Assembly (NCBI RefSeq): GCF_019175285.1 | Contig: NC_056522.1 | Location: forward strand, 71,103,744 to 71,167,743 | Source: Sceloporus undulatus | Lineage: Eukaryota > Chordata > Lepidosauria > Squamata > Phrynosomatidae | Reading direction: 5' to 3' | DNA: 64,000 nt | Part shown: one piece after another, positions 9,531 through 21,408 of the stretch | Layout: each line of letters begins with the position of its first letter | Numbering within the stretch: the first letter of the stretch is position 1 | Program-made: the position numbers and the translations under genes | The notes under the pieces: generated by a model | What the model was told of the DNA's origin: nothing | Databases searched by the model: none | Seen by the model: the letters and a program-made list of their open reading frames with translations, nothing else

Positions 9531-11890
9531 ATGCCTGCACCTTTCAAAAAGTGCGACATTTGCGGGGGCAAGGTGCCCGTCCAAGACCCGCACTCCTCCT
9601 GCCTATTGTGCCTGGGCAAGAACCATGACACCAAGGCCTGCCTGCTCTGCAGATCCCTCTCGTCCCAGGCCCGGAAAAACCGTGAGTCCCGGCTCACTTC
9701 GGCGATTGCCATGGGAAAGGTGCAAGAGGGAGGTTCGCGGTCATCTTCTGTCCCGCCTTCGGCGCCCCCCACCTCATCTTCTCGGGCCAGTGTGTCCAGT
9801 GTCGGATCTGGGAGAACCGCTGTTCCCAGCGTGGTGTGTGTCCCGGCCGGGACCCCTTCCACCACCTCCGATGTGGCCCGTGGCTCCAAACCGCCCAGTG
9901 CCACCGACGAACCCTCCAAGCTCCCCCACAAGTCCTCGGGGACTGAGGGTACCGAGCTGACCTCCAAACCGGCGGGGAAATCGGAGGGCTTGCGTCCGAA
10001 GAAGGCTACCGAGCCGGAGGTCCACCTCGCCTCGTTTTCATCCTCCAAGGCATCGCGCCATGCCCCGAAGCCAAAAGAGCTGGCTGGGCCTGTGGAAGGG
10101 ACAAAGTCCCCAAGGCCTTCCTCGTCGGCAGCGGCCGCTGTCCTCCTGGACCTCCCGGACAACCCCTTCTTCCCGGCAGAAGAGGTCCCCAAGTCTGGGA
10201 AGAAGAGACACCATGACAAGTCGGGTCGTGATCCTGCCCCGAAGAAGTCCAAGCCTTCCAAGGATCGGCCCGCATCCGACCCGCCGAAGGCAAAGGATAA
10301 GAAGCGCTCCCCTACAAAACAGGGCCGCGCTTCCACCTCGAAGGCTCCGCGCGATCCGGAACCTGTGCCAGGGGGTCGGCGCACTCCGGTACCGGACACG
10401 CCACCGCAGCCCACCATGGACTTTGTCCACGGGACGGAAGACACTGTTCTTCACTCGCCTGAACACCGGTCGCCCTCCGACGCTGGGACCGACAACGACG
10501 ATGATCGGCCCCGCAGACAAGAGATACCGGACCTGTTCTTCGATTCTCAGTCTGGCCGGTACTACGTCTCAGTTTCGGAGGACAAGGCGGTGAGGGAGTT
10601 CACCAGACTGAACCCCCATCTTGCAAGCCACGGCACCTCGTCGAGACCGGTCCCGACTGTGTCCGTCTTCGAGAGATCTCCATCTCCACCTCGCAGGCGT
10701 TCGCGGTCCTCGACGGATTTCATTCCAACCCGCCCGAGATCTCAAGTCAGAGTGACAGACCCCCTCTCTTCTGACTTGGACTCCGACGAGGATCCCTTGC
10801 TCAGGTCTGAAGCCCCCTCCGACGAGGATGTCCTCTCGGGGTCGGCCTCGCCCCAGAGGATGCACAATCCCGAGCCGTCTTCCCCGTCCGACGACGTCCG
10901 GTCCTTCACCGAGCACGTCGTCAAGATGGCGAGAGCTCTTGACATCGAGCTCGCCTCTCCGGAAGACGACGCGGAGGACCCGGTAGAGCGTCGGGTGCAC
11001 GGACGAGTGCCTACTCCGCCTTGCCTGCCTCTCCTTCCTTCGCTCCAGACCATCGTTAAGAGGTCCTGGGACTCCCCGGCCACCCTCTTGGCGCCCTCCC
11101 GCAAGGTTGAGTCGCTCTACAGAGTCGCTCCGGCGAGCTGCCCCTGGTTGGCCGACCACCCGAGGCCAAACTCTGCGATTGTCGAGGGAGCCCAACATAG
11201 TTTTGTCCCGAAGCAGGCGACCTCCCCTGTCGACAGGGAGGCGAAAAAGATAGATGGACTGGCCAAAAAGACCTACTCGGCATCGGCCCTCGGAGTCAAG
11301 GCTGCCAATTACACTGCCTGCATGGGGGCCTACATCCAGACCCTCATGGAACGGATCTCCCCCCCCTCGTCCCAGACGTCCCGGATGACATCCAGAGGCA
11401 GCTGGTGGAGATCAGGGACGAGGCTCATTCCATTGGAAGTTGGCTCATCACCACTTCCAGGAATATGGCAGACTGCGCGGGGAGGGCCATGTCCGCGTCC
11501 ATGGCACTCAGACGCCACGCCTGGTTGAGGGCCTCCGACCTCAACCCTACGGTCAGGGCAGCCATCGAGGACATGCCGCTCGACGGGACCGGGCTCTTCC
11601 ACGCAGAGACCGACGACCGCCTGAACCGCAAGTTCAGGATGAAGGCGGCGGCGAAGAAGCACGGCATGTCTTCGGCACCGGCCTCTCCGTTCCGGAAGCG
11701 TCAGCGCCCGTGGCAACCACAAGGTCAGTCACAGGGGACCTTCTCCCGGGATCGGCAGCCCCAGCAAGAGGGCTCCCAGAGACACCGCTTCCCCTCGCAG
11801 TCTTCCTCCTCCTCTGGCCGTCGCAACTTCCCGCCTCGGTACCGCAAGTCCCGCCGGCAGGACACCGACCAGGGGAAGAAGAGAGCCTGA
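9531..11890 (+). pseudogene. DIRS copy 1, gag-like region
   Basis: It corresponds to the whole gag-like frame of the second copy. Near its start is CX2C, then CLLC-LGKN-H-DTKA-C, a CX2CX4HX4C zinc knuckle. A long Ser/Pro/Arg/Lys-rich low-complexity middle follows, and then a conserved helical part (LTERIS/ADCAGR region). Gag proteins of DIRS elements bind the element RNA and are thought to form particles. The region belongs to a broken copy. Confidence 0.85.
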
Positions 11891-11932
11891 AGGGACGCAG
11901 CACGCTTCGTCTCTCCTTCACCCCTCTTCTTT

Positions 11933-13729
11933 TTGGACATTTTGAGGCCCTTTGTTAACACCTGGGCCTCTATAACATCGGACTCGTGGGTTCTCAACAT
12001 CGTCCGCAGGGGTTATGCCCTCGAGTTCCAAGAGCTCCCTCCAACTGGAGCCTTCATGTCCACTCCCCCCTCGGACACCATTCTCGACGAAGTGCGCGCC
12101 TTGCTTGGTAAAGGGGCAATCTCCCCTTTGCCGCCCGACCAATGTCCTCGGGCCTTTTTCTCCAGGTACTTCACGGTACCGAAAGCGGATGGGGGCATCA
12201 GGCCCATCCTGGACTTGAGACAATTGAACTTGTTCCTTGACTACCGTCGCTTTCGAATGGTAACCTTGGCTTCCATTCTGCCTCTGCTCCACCAGGGCCT
12301 GTGGTTTGCGACCGTCGACCTGAAGGACGCCTACTTCCACATCGGGATCCGAGAGTCCCACCGGAGATTCCTCGCCTTCGCTGTCGGCTCCACCTCGTAC
12401 CATTACAACGTTCTTCCCTTCGGCTTGGCCACGGCTCCACGAGTCTTCACAAAGTGCATGGCACCGGTGGTGGCATACCTTCATCAGAAGGGCTTCATGG
12501 TATTTCCCTACCTGGACGACTGGCTGTTTGCAGCCGAATCCTAAGGCGAGCTGCAGGAGGCAGTCTCATTCGCCTTGCACCTCTTGGACTCCCTCGGGCT
12601 GGTCGTCAACAGGGAAAAGTCCCACTTCACACAGACCAGACAGGTCAAGTTCATCGGGGCCATCCTCGACTCCGAAAACTGCTTGGCCTTCCTCCCTCCG
12701 GATCGGTTTCAGGCCCTGACAGCGTCCCTCAGGCCGTGCATCTCCCACAGAAGGGTGAGAGCCAGAGACGTCCAGGTCGCCCTGGGCCACATGGCATCGA
12801 CGACATTCGTCACCCCTTGGGCAAGACTTCGTCTTCGGCCTCTCCAATCCTGGTTCCTCTCCGCCTTCTCTCTGTTGGAGGACCCTCCGTTAAAGTGGCT
12901 CACGGTACCGAGACCGGTGGCTGCTTCCCTCAGATGGTGGCTAGACAGCTCCAACGTTTGCACCGGGATGCCTTTCCATCAGCCACAGGCGCAGCTGACT
13001 CTGACAACCGATGCATCCCTGGAGGGATGGGGCGCCCACCTGCTCGACCTCGTCGTCAAAGACAGGTGGTCTGCACAAGACAAGCTCCTCCACATCAACA
13101 CTTTGGAGATGCTCGCAGTGGAAAAGGCACTGAGGGCGTTCGAGTTTGCTGTCACAGGAAGGGTGGTCCTCCTGAGGACAGACAACACCACCATGATGTA
13201 TTACATCAACAAGCAAGGTGGTACCAGGTCCAAGACCCTGCTCGACCTCACGCTCCGCATCTGGGACTGCTGCATCCAGAGACGCGTCCTCCTCCAGGCG
13301 ATTCATCTTCCCGGGGAGGACAACGAGTTGGCAGACCGCCTCAGCAGATCTCCATCGGTGTGCCACGAGTGGAGGCTCCATCCCGAGACGGTCAGCGACC
13401 TCTTCGACTGGTGGGGGACCCCCCGGATCGACCTCTTCGCGACCAGATGGAACAACCACTGTCCCCAGTTCTGCTCCAGGAAGCGATTGGACGGATCCCT
13501 CGGAGACGCATTCGCTTTCCTCTGGACGGGGGAGCTCCTCTACGCCTTCCCCCCGTTCCCTCTCATTATCAGGGTGGTGTCCAAGATGACAACGGACCGA
13601 TCGCATGCGATCCTGATCACCCCGTGGTGGCCGAGACAGCCGTGGTTCGCATCCCTTCTCCACCTCTCCAGGAGATGCTTCCTCCGCCTCGACCCTCGTC
13701 CGGACCTGCTGTCGATCCAGGACGGATGA
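11933..13729 (+). pseudogene. DIRS copy 1, reverse transcriptase/RNase H/methyltransferase-like region
   Basis: Reverse transcriptase signatures include FATVDLKDAYFHI and YLDDW. RNase H signatures include TTDASLEGWGAHL and LRTDNTT. The last part carries RIDLFATRWN and ITPWWPRQPWF, typical of the methyltransferase-like domain of DIRS polyproteins. It belongs to a broken copy. Confidence 0.9.
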
Positions 13730-14802
13730 ATTCTCCACCCGGACATCGAGAGCCTGCCGCTGGTAGCCTGGAGGATACAGCCCTGACTGCCCTGCCGGAG
13801 GCAGTGAGGACAGTGATCCTGGCTGCGAGGAAACCTTCCACCCAGCGGTCCTGTGCCCTGAAATGGAGATTTTGCCTCTTCCTTGACCAAAAGGGCTTGT
13901 CTCCTGCACAGGTGTCCACTCCAGTGGTGCTGGAGTTTTTGATGGCACTTTTGGATGAGGGGCTGTCCCTCACATCCATCAAGTGCTACCTGTCTGCCAT
14001 CTGTGCTAAATACCAGTTCGGGGGGAGGGTTTCTTTCTTCAAGGACCCTTTGGTGAAGGGGTTCCTGAAGGGTTGTGTCAACCTGTACCCACCTGTGTCG
14101 GTACCAACACCGGCTTGGAGCTTGGAGTCGGTACTGTCCGCCCTCCAATCCAAGCCCTTTGAACCGATGGCCACAGCGGACTTGAGACTATTGACTTGGA
14201 AAACCGCCTTTCTTGTGGCCATCACCTCTGCCCGCCGTGCGGGCGAACTCTGTGCTTTACAGAGAGATCAGCCATTTCTGAGGTTCCACAAGGACAAGGT
14301 GGTCCTCCGTACGGACATTACCTTCTTACCGAAGGTGGTGTCTGCCTTCCACATGTGTCAGGACATTGTGTTGCCTACCCTCGCATCCAACCCGACTTCG
14401 GATACGGAGCGACACCTGCACTCTCTTGATGTCAGGAGAGCACTGGCGTTTTATTTGGACAGAACTGCTGCCTCCAGTCGGTCCGAGAGACTTTTCCAAT
14501 GCTACTCGGAACCGAAGAAAGGGTTGTCTGTGTCTGCGCAGAGGTTTTCCAAATGGGTGGCTGGTACCATCCACCTCTGCTATGAACTGTTGGGCAAACC
14601 TCTCCCTGGCAGGGTTCGGTCTCATTCCACAAGGTCAATGGCAGCATCCTCTGCATTCCTGTCGGGGATTCCTTTGGAGGATGTCTGCAAGGCTGCTATC
14701 TGGTCCCAACCTCTGACTTTCATCAAGCATTATAGGTTGGACACCAGGGCCATCCGAGACGCAGCTTTCGGGAGGGCTGTGTTGGTTTCAGGGTTGCATT
14801 GA
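13730..14802 (+). CDS. DIRS copy 1, tyrosine recombinase region
   Basis: The family residues are visible: Arg in SARRAGEL, His and Arg in HSTR, and Tyr in FIKHYR, the arrangement of a lambda-type tyrosine recombinase. The frame differs from that of the reverse transcriptase region and runs open beneath it well upstream, as is usual for overlapping DIRS frames. The recombinase is thought to insert a circular DNA intermediate. It is part of a fossil element. Confidence 0.85.
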
Positions 14803-15069
14803 TTGCACTACTGATGTTTGTGTTGTACAGTTGACACTGTTTACATTTTGTTGAATGTTGGTTTGCACAAGTTCTAGGGGATCGGTCTTGCATGACCTCT
14901 GTTCCCTCCTCAGGTTTAGCAACGTTATTGCTATTTGATCTGTGCATGAACAAAAAAGACTGACTCTTTTATGGTTCAAGGTGTTTTTATTGTAATAAAT
15001 ATACCCTTGGTTCACCATAGCTTTGGTCTCAGGACACTCCCTCCGTCGCATACCTTAGCTTGTCAGTCT

Positions 15070-15166
15070 AAACCCATTTGTATGATTCGCAGAGACCACG
15101 AAGAAGGACAGGTTGCTTACCTGTAACAGTATTTCTTCGAGTGGTCATCTGCGAATACATACAAAT
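15070..15166. repeat. DIRS copy 1, internal complementary region
   Basis: 15070-15105 is the reverse complement of the element's left tip. 15108-15166 is the reverse complement of its right tip. The two are joined at GG (15106-15107). This juxtaposition of the two tips is diagnostic of DIRS elements and is thought to template the joined ends during circle formation. Confidence 0.9.
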
Positions 15167-15237
15167 CCCACCCGTCCGTCCCCTCAGTGTCCTGCTCTCA
15201 TTGGCTCTTTCCATCGCCTGCTTGGCGGAAAAATTGC

Positions 15238-15441
15238 GGAACTGGGGAAAAGAGCGGGAAGGCAGGGGCCTTATAACGGGTGGGCGGAGTTACCGCCAAA
15301 AAGTTTCTATATGTTGCAAAGTAAACTTTGCCCAGTGATTCCAGTAGGTTCCGAGCAGCACTGCGCAGGCGCAGTGAAACCCATTTGTATGTATTCGCAG
15401 ATGACCACTCGAAGAAATACTGTTACAGGTAAGCAACCTGT
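15238..15441 (-). repeat. DIRS copy 1, right inverted terminal repeat
   Basis: It is the inverted partner of 9168-9345, with an outer extension ending GGTAAGCAACCTGT that is absent from the left repeat. It keeps the copy-specific GCAAAGTAAACTTTGC hairpin of the left end. Confidence 0.9.
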
Positions 15442-15443
15442 CC

Positions 15444-16879
15444 ATTCTGCTATTAGAATCTGATTATTGATAAATTGCACTGCACTACATATTTATTTAG
15501 GTTATCTTGATGTGTAGTATTTCCCCATTCTGAATCCTTATCAGTTCTGAGTTATCATAAGGCTGCAGTCTTTATTTGCCTTAATATACTGTATGTTTAT
15601 TCAGAATTTTTTTAAAAAAAAACACCTTACAGACTATTTGATAATGTATTAAAATTTATGCTTACCTCAGTTTCCTCCAGCTAACTTGGAGGCAAATAGA
15701 GATACTAGAAATCTTTCCTGTTCTTAACATGTACGTAACTGATCACTTGCCTCTACATTATTATTGGAGAGTTTTCAGGCCTTTATATAGCTGCTGTTAA
15801 TTGACTGCTGAGTGCTACTGTACAAGCGATCAATATACATCTTAGTTGCAATTAGATCTGAGCTTTCAACTGATGGCTAAACATAATAGAGCACAGAACG
15901 TCTTTTATTCAGCAAATCACTGTTATTCTCTACTGCAGAAAAATAAAAAATGTCAAACAATGGCCACAGTCCTTGACAGGATTGTGCAGTGCATTCTCAG
16001 CTTTGTGGTTGCGTTAGGGTACTTTTCTTCTTCATTGTCTCTGTGCCTCACAAATAGGTCTTGTACCTGTACAGAACCATCTGAATGTTCTAGAGCTGCG
16101 TAGACCTGGTGGGATCTGGGGTCGAAAATATTCTGTAGATTTTTTCCTTTGTTTAATTGTTCAATTAAAAAAAACAATTTCTTAAAAACATCCCATAAAA
16201 CTCAATAGATGTGAATACAATACAAAGCAAGCTTGGCTTTTGCACAGTGATTTAGTAGGCATTGTTTGTCTGAACTTACTCTTGAGGGATCTGTATTGGG
16301 ACCAGTGCTTTTTAAATTGTTTATAAATAGTGTTTGCACTGTGCTCTTATAAAAGCGTGATACCACTTTAACAATAATGTTTCCATTCTGTACAATCTCA
16401 GAATATGTAGTTTCTTGAGCTATTAAGAGAACCTTAGTGTTCAGCAAAGTGGACTAGCATTCTGTTGAAGGGAATGTTAGGTCTTGCTCTAAGCTACAAA
16501 TCCTAGGATTCCATAGAAATAGCTATGACCATTAAAGTAGTATCAGACTACTGTAACTGTGCAGTGTAGATAACACTCCTGAAATTAAGAGGGGAGTAAG
16601 TGACAAAGTTTGCTTTTGACTATAAATTAGAGTTATGAGAACAAAAATGGATTGCAATATGATCTAATAGGATCTCTACAACGGGGAATGGGAGGTAAGA
16701 TGACAAATGATAGTCAATGTAAGAAAATGTGATTCTTTCCAATTTACATATAAACTGATAGGGTCTGAATTGGCAGTGACGGACTGAGGAAGCGACCCGT
16801 GGGTTGTGGTATATACCTGGATGGTTGGGAAAATATTCTAATAAAAATAATTTCCACAGAGCTTATAATTTTAAAAATA
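15444..16879. other. Intergenic DNA, nothing firm
   Basis: AT-rich. A short stretch at about 16490-16580 (CTACAAATCCTAGGATTCC, then ACTGTGCAGTGTAGATAACA) resembles the right half of the long-inverted-repeat MITE seen at 48177 and 55201. No coding or RNA gene is recognised. Confidence 0.4.
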
Positions 16880-17011
16880 CAGTTGCCCCTCTGTTTTCAT
16901 GGACTTAAAATCCACATCTCTTGCCCGTTTGCAAACAGAAGGGGACAAAATAAGACACACTGCCATTCAAACCAATGGAACAGATCCCCCACAAAAATGG
17001 AGGGGCGACTG
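16880..17011. mobile_element. TA-flanked MITE, 132 bp
   Basis: The ends are CAGTTGCCCCTC at the left and CAGTCGCCCCTCC reading in from the right. TA flanks both ends (16878-16879 and 17012-17013). The interior CCATTCAAACCAATGG links it to the element at 5865-6044. The class is Tc1/mariner-like by duplication size. It is non-coding. Confidence 0.75.
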
Positions 17012-19561
17012 TATAACATTTAAATGACATTGTGATCTTTTTCCTAATTGGGTATTTCCGTTTGCTTACAGGCTGTTGGGACATTTTAATTACGAAATAC
17101 AAACCAATGAGCTAAATTGGATCCTGTTTCATTTACAGACACTGGAAAACTTTCCAGTTCAAAATTTTCCAGAAAAACAAACACACTGCCTACCTAGCAC
17201 TTCTATGCTTCTTTCCTAGTACTTGGCAACATAGAAAACATCCTTGTATTATTTATGGACAGCTGCTGCATTTTCTAAACTAGAATGACACAAAAAGGTT
17301 TCTAGGCTCAGTGTGAATTTATGGGAACTAATTTTTGAGGTTCACTTGCTTTGGTCTTGTAAACACTTTCATGGAAGCTAGAGGGGTCTAAAATCATCTA
17401 GGTGAAGCACTGAGAATCCATAAAGCAATTAAACTAAATGATATTAAATGGCTTTTCTGCTAGTAATATTACTGCCTGCCCCCCAGCACAAGGTGGGCAA
17501 CTATGGAATAGTAGGGGGACACATTAATCCTTCATATGACCTTGGATCTGGTCTTTTTCTGTTCTTATAGCAGGAGTATTCACTTTATTTCTGAAAGGCT
17601 TCTAGCAAAATTAGGGAAGCGGTTGCCTTCCTATGAAAATGACATAAATATGTTTTATTTTTATCTGCCAGCAGCTTAACATTAGTTTCTGTAGTCTGGA
17701 TCATTTCTTAACTATGGCAGTTCAGTAATGTCTTGGAATAATGAGACCGATACAACATATCTTTAGAGGATATCCAGTTAAATCTGTCAGACTTGTCAAG
17801 AAATTGTTAAAAATAATTTTTCAAATCAGTTTTATTCACATTTACAAAGTCATGGCCAGTACAATTAAATAGAAAGAACACAAAAACATTAGAAAACAAG
17901 TGCTATTTTAAAACACATTCTAAGTCACATATTGCTTCAAGCTTAATTTTTTCCAGCTTTTCTCTAAAGTGATTTCAGTGCTCAGGACAGTGAAGTGAGG
18001 CAGCTTCCCTTTATCTCTGACCTTCCCTAACCCCTTTCTTTATAGGGATTACATATAAGAGCAGAGACTGGCTGAATATATGGCTTTATTGCCATTCACC
18101 ACTTGCTAATAAGGACCTGGGCCTCAAACAGGCACACTTGAAAGATTTTTGTCTCATTTGGTCTGGTCACTACCCCACTGTTTATTCTTTGGGTTTAGCT
18201 TGGTTTTTTCAAGGTAGCGAACCAATATGTTGGTTCAGCTAATTCAAAGATAGTAAAGTTAGCAGAAACGTCTAACATGTTAATTGCTAATAAGATTTAA
18301 AAAATCTAACCCAAATTACATTTACCTTAAAATGGAAACAGTAATATGTTGGTTAAATTGCCATATAAATTTAAGTTAAATGCCTGACTACAAGTCTTAT
18401 CAATATGAAGCTGAAAAATGTCTTCTGTTTTTCATACATACCATGTCAGTCTTCTGAGTTTGGGAAAGGAGGAAAAGGCTGCATCCTGCTGGTCGATTTT
18501 AGAATATTTCTGAAATTTTAAAAAATCTTCTGATGCACTGTAGCTGAGTAATTAACCATAAAAGAGATAGCTGCCAATAGGACAATCCATTAGGTTTTAG
18601 GGGCAAACAGAAATCTCTGTATAAACCATAATCAGTCAGGCACTATTTACCTATAAATATCGCATTTAAAAGAGAGAAATGGGAATTTTCTCTACTAGGG
18701 TTATTTAATTGTGCTGTGAACAACATGTGGCAGTACAAACACAGAGAAGCATACTTTGCTATTGCACGATATTACAGTTTCACATTATCATTAATTTGAC
18801 AAAAATATGTCATATTGGAAAAGATAAGCTCTAACTGCACTGCAACTGTCAAAGTGTCCTTGATCCATATATGTTTCATGCATTTCACAGCTGAAGGATG
18901 TACTGGTCCAAATTTAGTGGAAACAGAAGAGCCACAAACATATAATACAAGTGTCCTGAAGAGCTGGCAAAGAGAGGGAAGACTGCAAAACAATCTGTTT
19001 ATTTCATGACAGTGTCTCTATTTCTATTTCATTAGGCACAGAGGTATTAACTCTGTATGGAAGGAAACTAGACTCAGGACTTCAGATATTTTCTACTCCA
19101 CCTTTAGGAGGAGACCTCTTTGACTCAGATCTAACAACTAGCAAAGCAAAAGAATAAGGAAATAATAAATAAAGCATACATATATAGTACAAATAATAAA
19201 TACAACTTTAGAATAAATTTATGAGCATTTGACCAACCGAAAATATGTACATGCTAAAAGGAAACATCCAATAATTCACACATGGGGCAGCTCCACCTGA
19301 TTTGTTGTAAATAAGTTATTTAACGCACGAGGTATACATGGTCATACACAACTAAAGGTCAGCTAGCCATGAATCTCCACATAAGACAAATAACCCTAGA
19401 AACAAGCCAGATGTGTGCCTTCTGTGGCCAATAAATTAAGCCCCTTGTTGCATGAAATTCTTATTAAAGGCAATAGTAAAATCTATGATCTAAGGTGCCA
19501 TACAAAATAATAAACACTCTTCCTCCCTTCCTCATTGTGAGGCAATGACTGGTGAGGATGA

Positions 19562-19775
19562 GTGGTGTTCGCTGTTGCTGTATGCTTTCCAGCTCATTTC
19601 TGACTTACAGCGACCCTATCATTGGGTTTTCTTGGTGAGATTAGTTCAGAGGGGGTTTGCCTTTGCCTTCCTCTGAAGACTTGCCCACAGATTTCCATGG
19701 ATAAACAAGGATTCAAATGTGGATCTCCAGAGTTACAGTCCAACACTCAAACCACTACACCACATTGGCTCTCTG
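19562..19775 (-). repeat. tRNA-headed SINE with CAA-type tail
   Basis: On the minus strand it starts near GTGTAGTGGTTTGAGTGTTG and has a degenerate B box (ATTTGAATCCTTG). It continues through GGCAAAGGCAAACC and ends in the GCTGTAAGTCAGAAATGAGC tail region. This is the same family as the copies at 29395, 30975, 31720, 41462, 44168, 46690, 47400 and 50975. Confidence 0.7.
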
Positions 19776-21320
19776 CAGTATGAGAACTGTACTGACTTGC
19801 CTCTTGACTCAAATTTGCTTTTATTTTTTAAATGGCCACTGAAAAAGTTGACACACTTCAAAATGCATTTGGCTTCTTTAAAGTGTGTGCTGTCCTTTAT
19901 TACTGTTAGGGTTCATGTCTACCTGACCTTCACTTGTATTTATTATTTGTACTAATAGCTTTAGTCACTATTTCCTGGCTCTTGGTTTGCTGCTTCATAC
20001 TTTTTCTATTGCAGAGAAGTGAGAAACAGATGATTCAGGTGAGGTGTACATGCCCCTTTGTACATGATACTAAAAACACAAATAATGTAAACATATCCAC
20101 CACTGTTTCATCACACATGTGAAACCACACAACATAACAATTGCCAAAGAGTGCAAACCCAGAATTGTTTTTGGCTGTAGTGGCTATTCAATCGTTTTGG
20201 AAAGGATCCTCCAAAACAACAGTCACAAGCTTTTCAAATGAGAAATAACAGTAATTTATAGCAACTTAAAATTTGGATATGCATACCCCTTTTCCAGTAT
20301 GTGTAAGCTATCCCACAAGATGATACAGGTTTTTTTTAAAATCGATGGTTGTTTGAAGTTTCTCCTTTATTCAATTATGTTTTAATATAACTTTCCATAA
20401 TTGTACAGTTGGTCCTTAGACTTAAAATGTTTATTTTAAAAATTCCAAAAAGCAAACCCGTTTTATATAATGGACACATCTGTGTGGGCTCCTGGAACCA
20501 AAGTCCAGTGGATACCAAGTTTTTGATTGTTGTTTTTTATAGGTTTTGTGAGACACCTTGAGTTCCAGTTTGGAGCAGAAGTTAGGAAATAAATAAATCA
20601 CTACTGGGTTATAAAAAGCTAATTTTCACTGGCCAGATAACATGAATTGTACTTTTAAAAAGAAGAGCGTCTGGAGTCAAAACACATTCTAAGAAGAGCA
20701 CCCTTTAAGACATGAAAGCCCTTCATGTAGCTCTTGGAGGAGAATTAATATAACAAATATATTAAAATCTGTGATCTGTGAAGAAATGTCATAGCCAAGT
20801 CTTCCTCCATGATCATCTGGCTTTCCTCCAATCCAATTTTAATTCTTTCTACCCTCTCTCTCCACCAGTCAGCATAACATGGCTATGGAGAATATTCTGT
20901 CCTCACTGGGATCTTCTGAAACATATTTTTAAAAACCCTCAAAAAAGATTATTTTGTACTTTGCAAACCTGAAGGGCTGCAGATTGCCTCCCTTAGCTTA
21001 CATAAGCAACAGAGCTCACACCTAAACATCAGGTGGAAGGATGTATCTTCCTGTTAAATGTCTTTCATTTTGGAAACTGAAGGTAAGAAACACTAGAACA
21101 GTCAAAGAAAACAAGGTACAGTACTGCAATGCCAACAAAAAGCCTGAGGAGATGTCTCTAATGGTTGGAAGGAAAGCAGAAAGCTGAAACCAATACAGGG
21201 CCAAAATCATGTGTCACAACCAGAGAAGAGGCAGTTTATGGTTAACTATAAAGTTTCTGGCACATCCTTCAGAATATAATCCTACAGATCACTGTTTTGT
21301 TTTTAAATTAGTTAACTGAC

Positions 21321-21408
21321 CTTTGAGAGATGGATACTGAGGTCGCAGTTGCACAGGGGTTGCCATAGGGCAGTATCTCATTACTGATGCCACCAGATCC
21401 ATACTGAT
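21321..21408 (-). other. Exon-like segment, gene unknown
   Basis: On the minus strand an 88-base block is preceded by TTGTTCTTTTAG (pyrimidine tract and AG) and followed by GTCAGT (donor-like). It is open in two frames. One reads MDLVASVMRYCP onward and the other QYGSGGISNEILP. It lies 1.6 kb beyond the CCSAP stop on the CCSAP strand. The phase would allow joining to CCSAP exon 2 as an alternative last exon, but I recognise neither reading. It could equally be chance within a long 3' UTR. Confidence 0.3.

Larger units (their letters stand above)
9168..15441 (+). mobile_element. DIRS-type tyrosine-recombinase retroelement, copy 1 (broken, about two breaks)
   Basis: A 6.3-kb element has inverted terminal repeats, a gag-like region, a reverse transcriptase/RNase H/methyltransferase-like region and a tyrosine recombinase region. 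Near the right end is an internal complementary region. Inverted ends, an internal complementary region and a recombinase instead of an integrase are the hallmarks of DIRS elements. No target-site duplication is seen, as expected for this group. It is GC-rich against an AT-rich surrounding. It carries about two breaks in its coding regions, so it is a fossil, but its inverted repeats are still nearly identical to each other. That and its similarity to the copy at 32709 suggest a geologically recent insertion. Confidence 0.95.

Noticed and set aside
9245-10444. Long minus-strand open frame (399 codons)
   Set aside because: It lies antisense to the DIRS gag-like region, is GC-rich and low in complexity, and has no recognisable domain. 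It is a shadow of the sense frame.
12941-13948. Minus-strand open frame of 335 codons
   Set aside because: Antisense to the DIRS reverse transcriptase and recombinase regions. No domain is seen, and the composition follows the sense strand.
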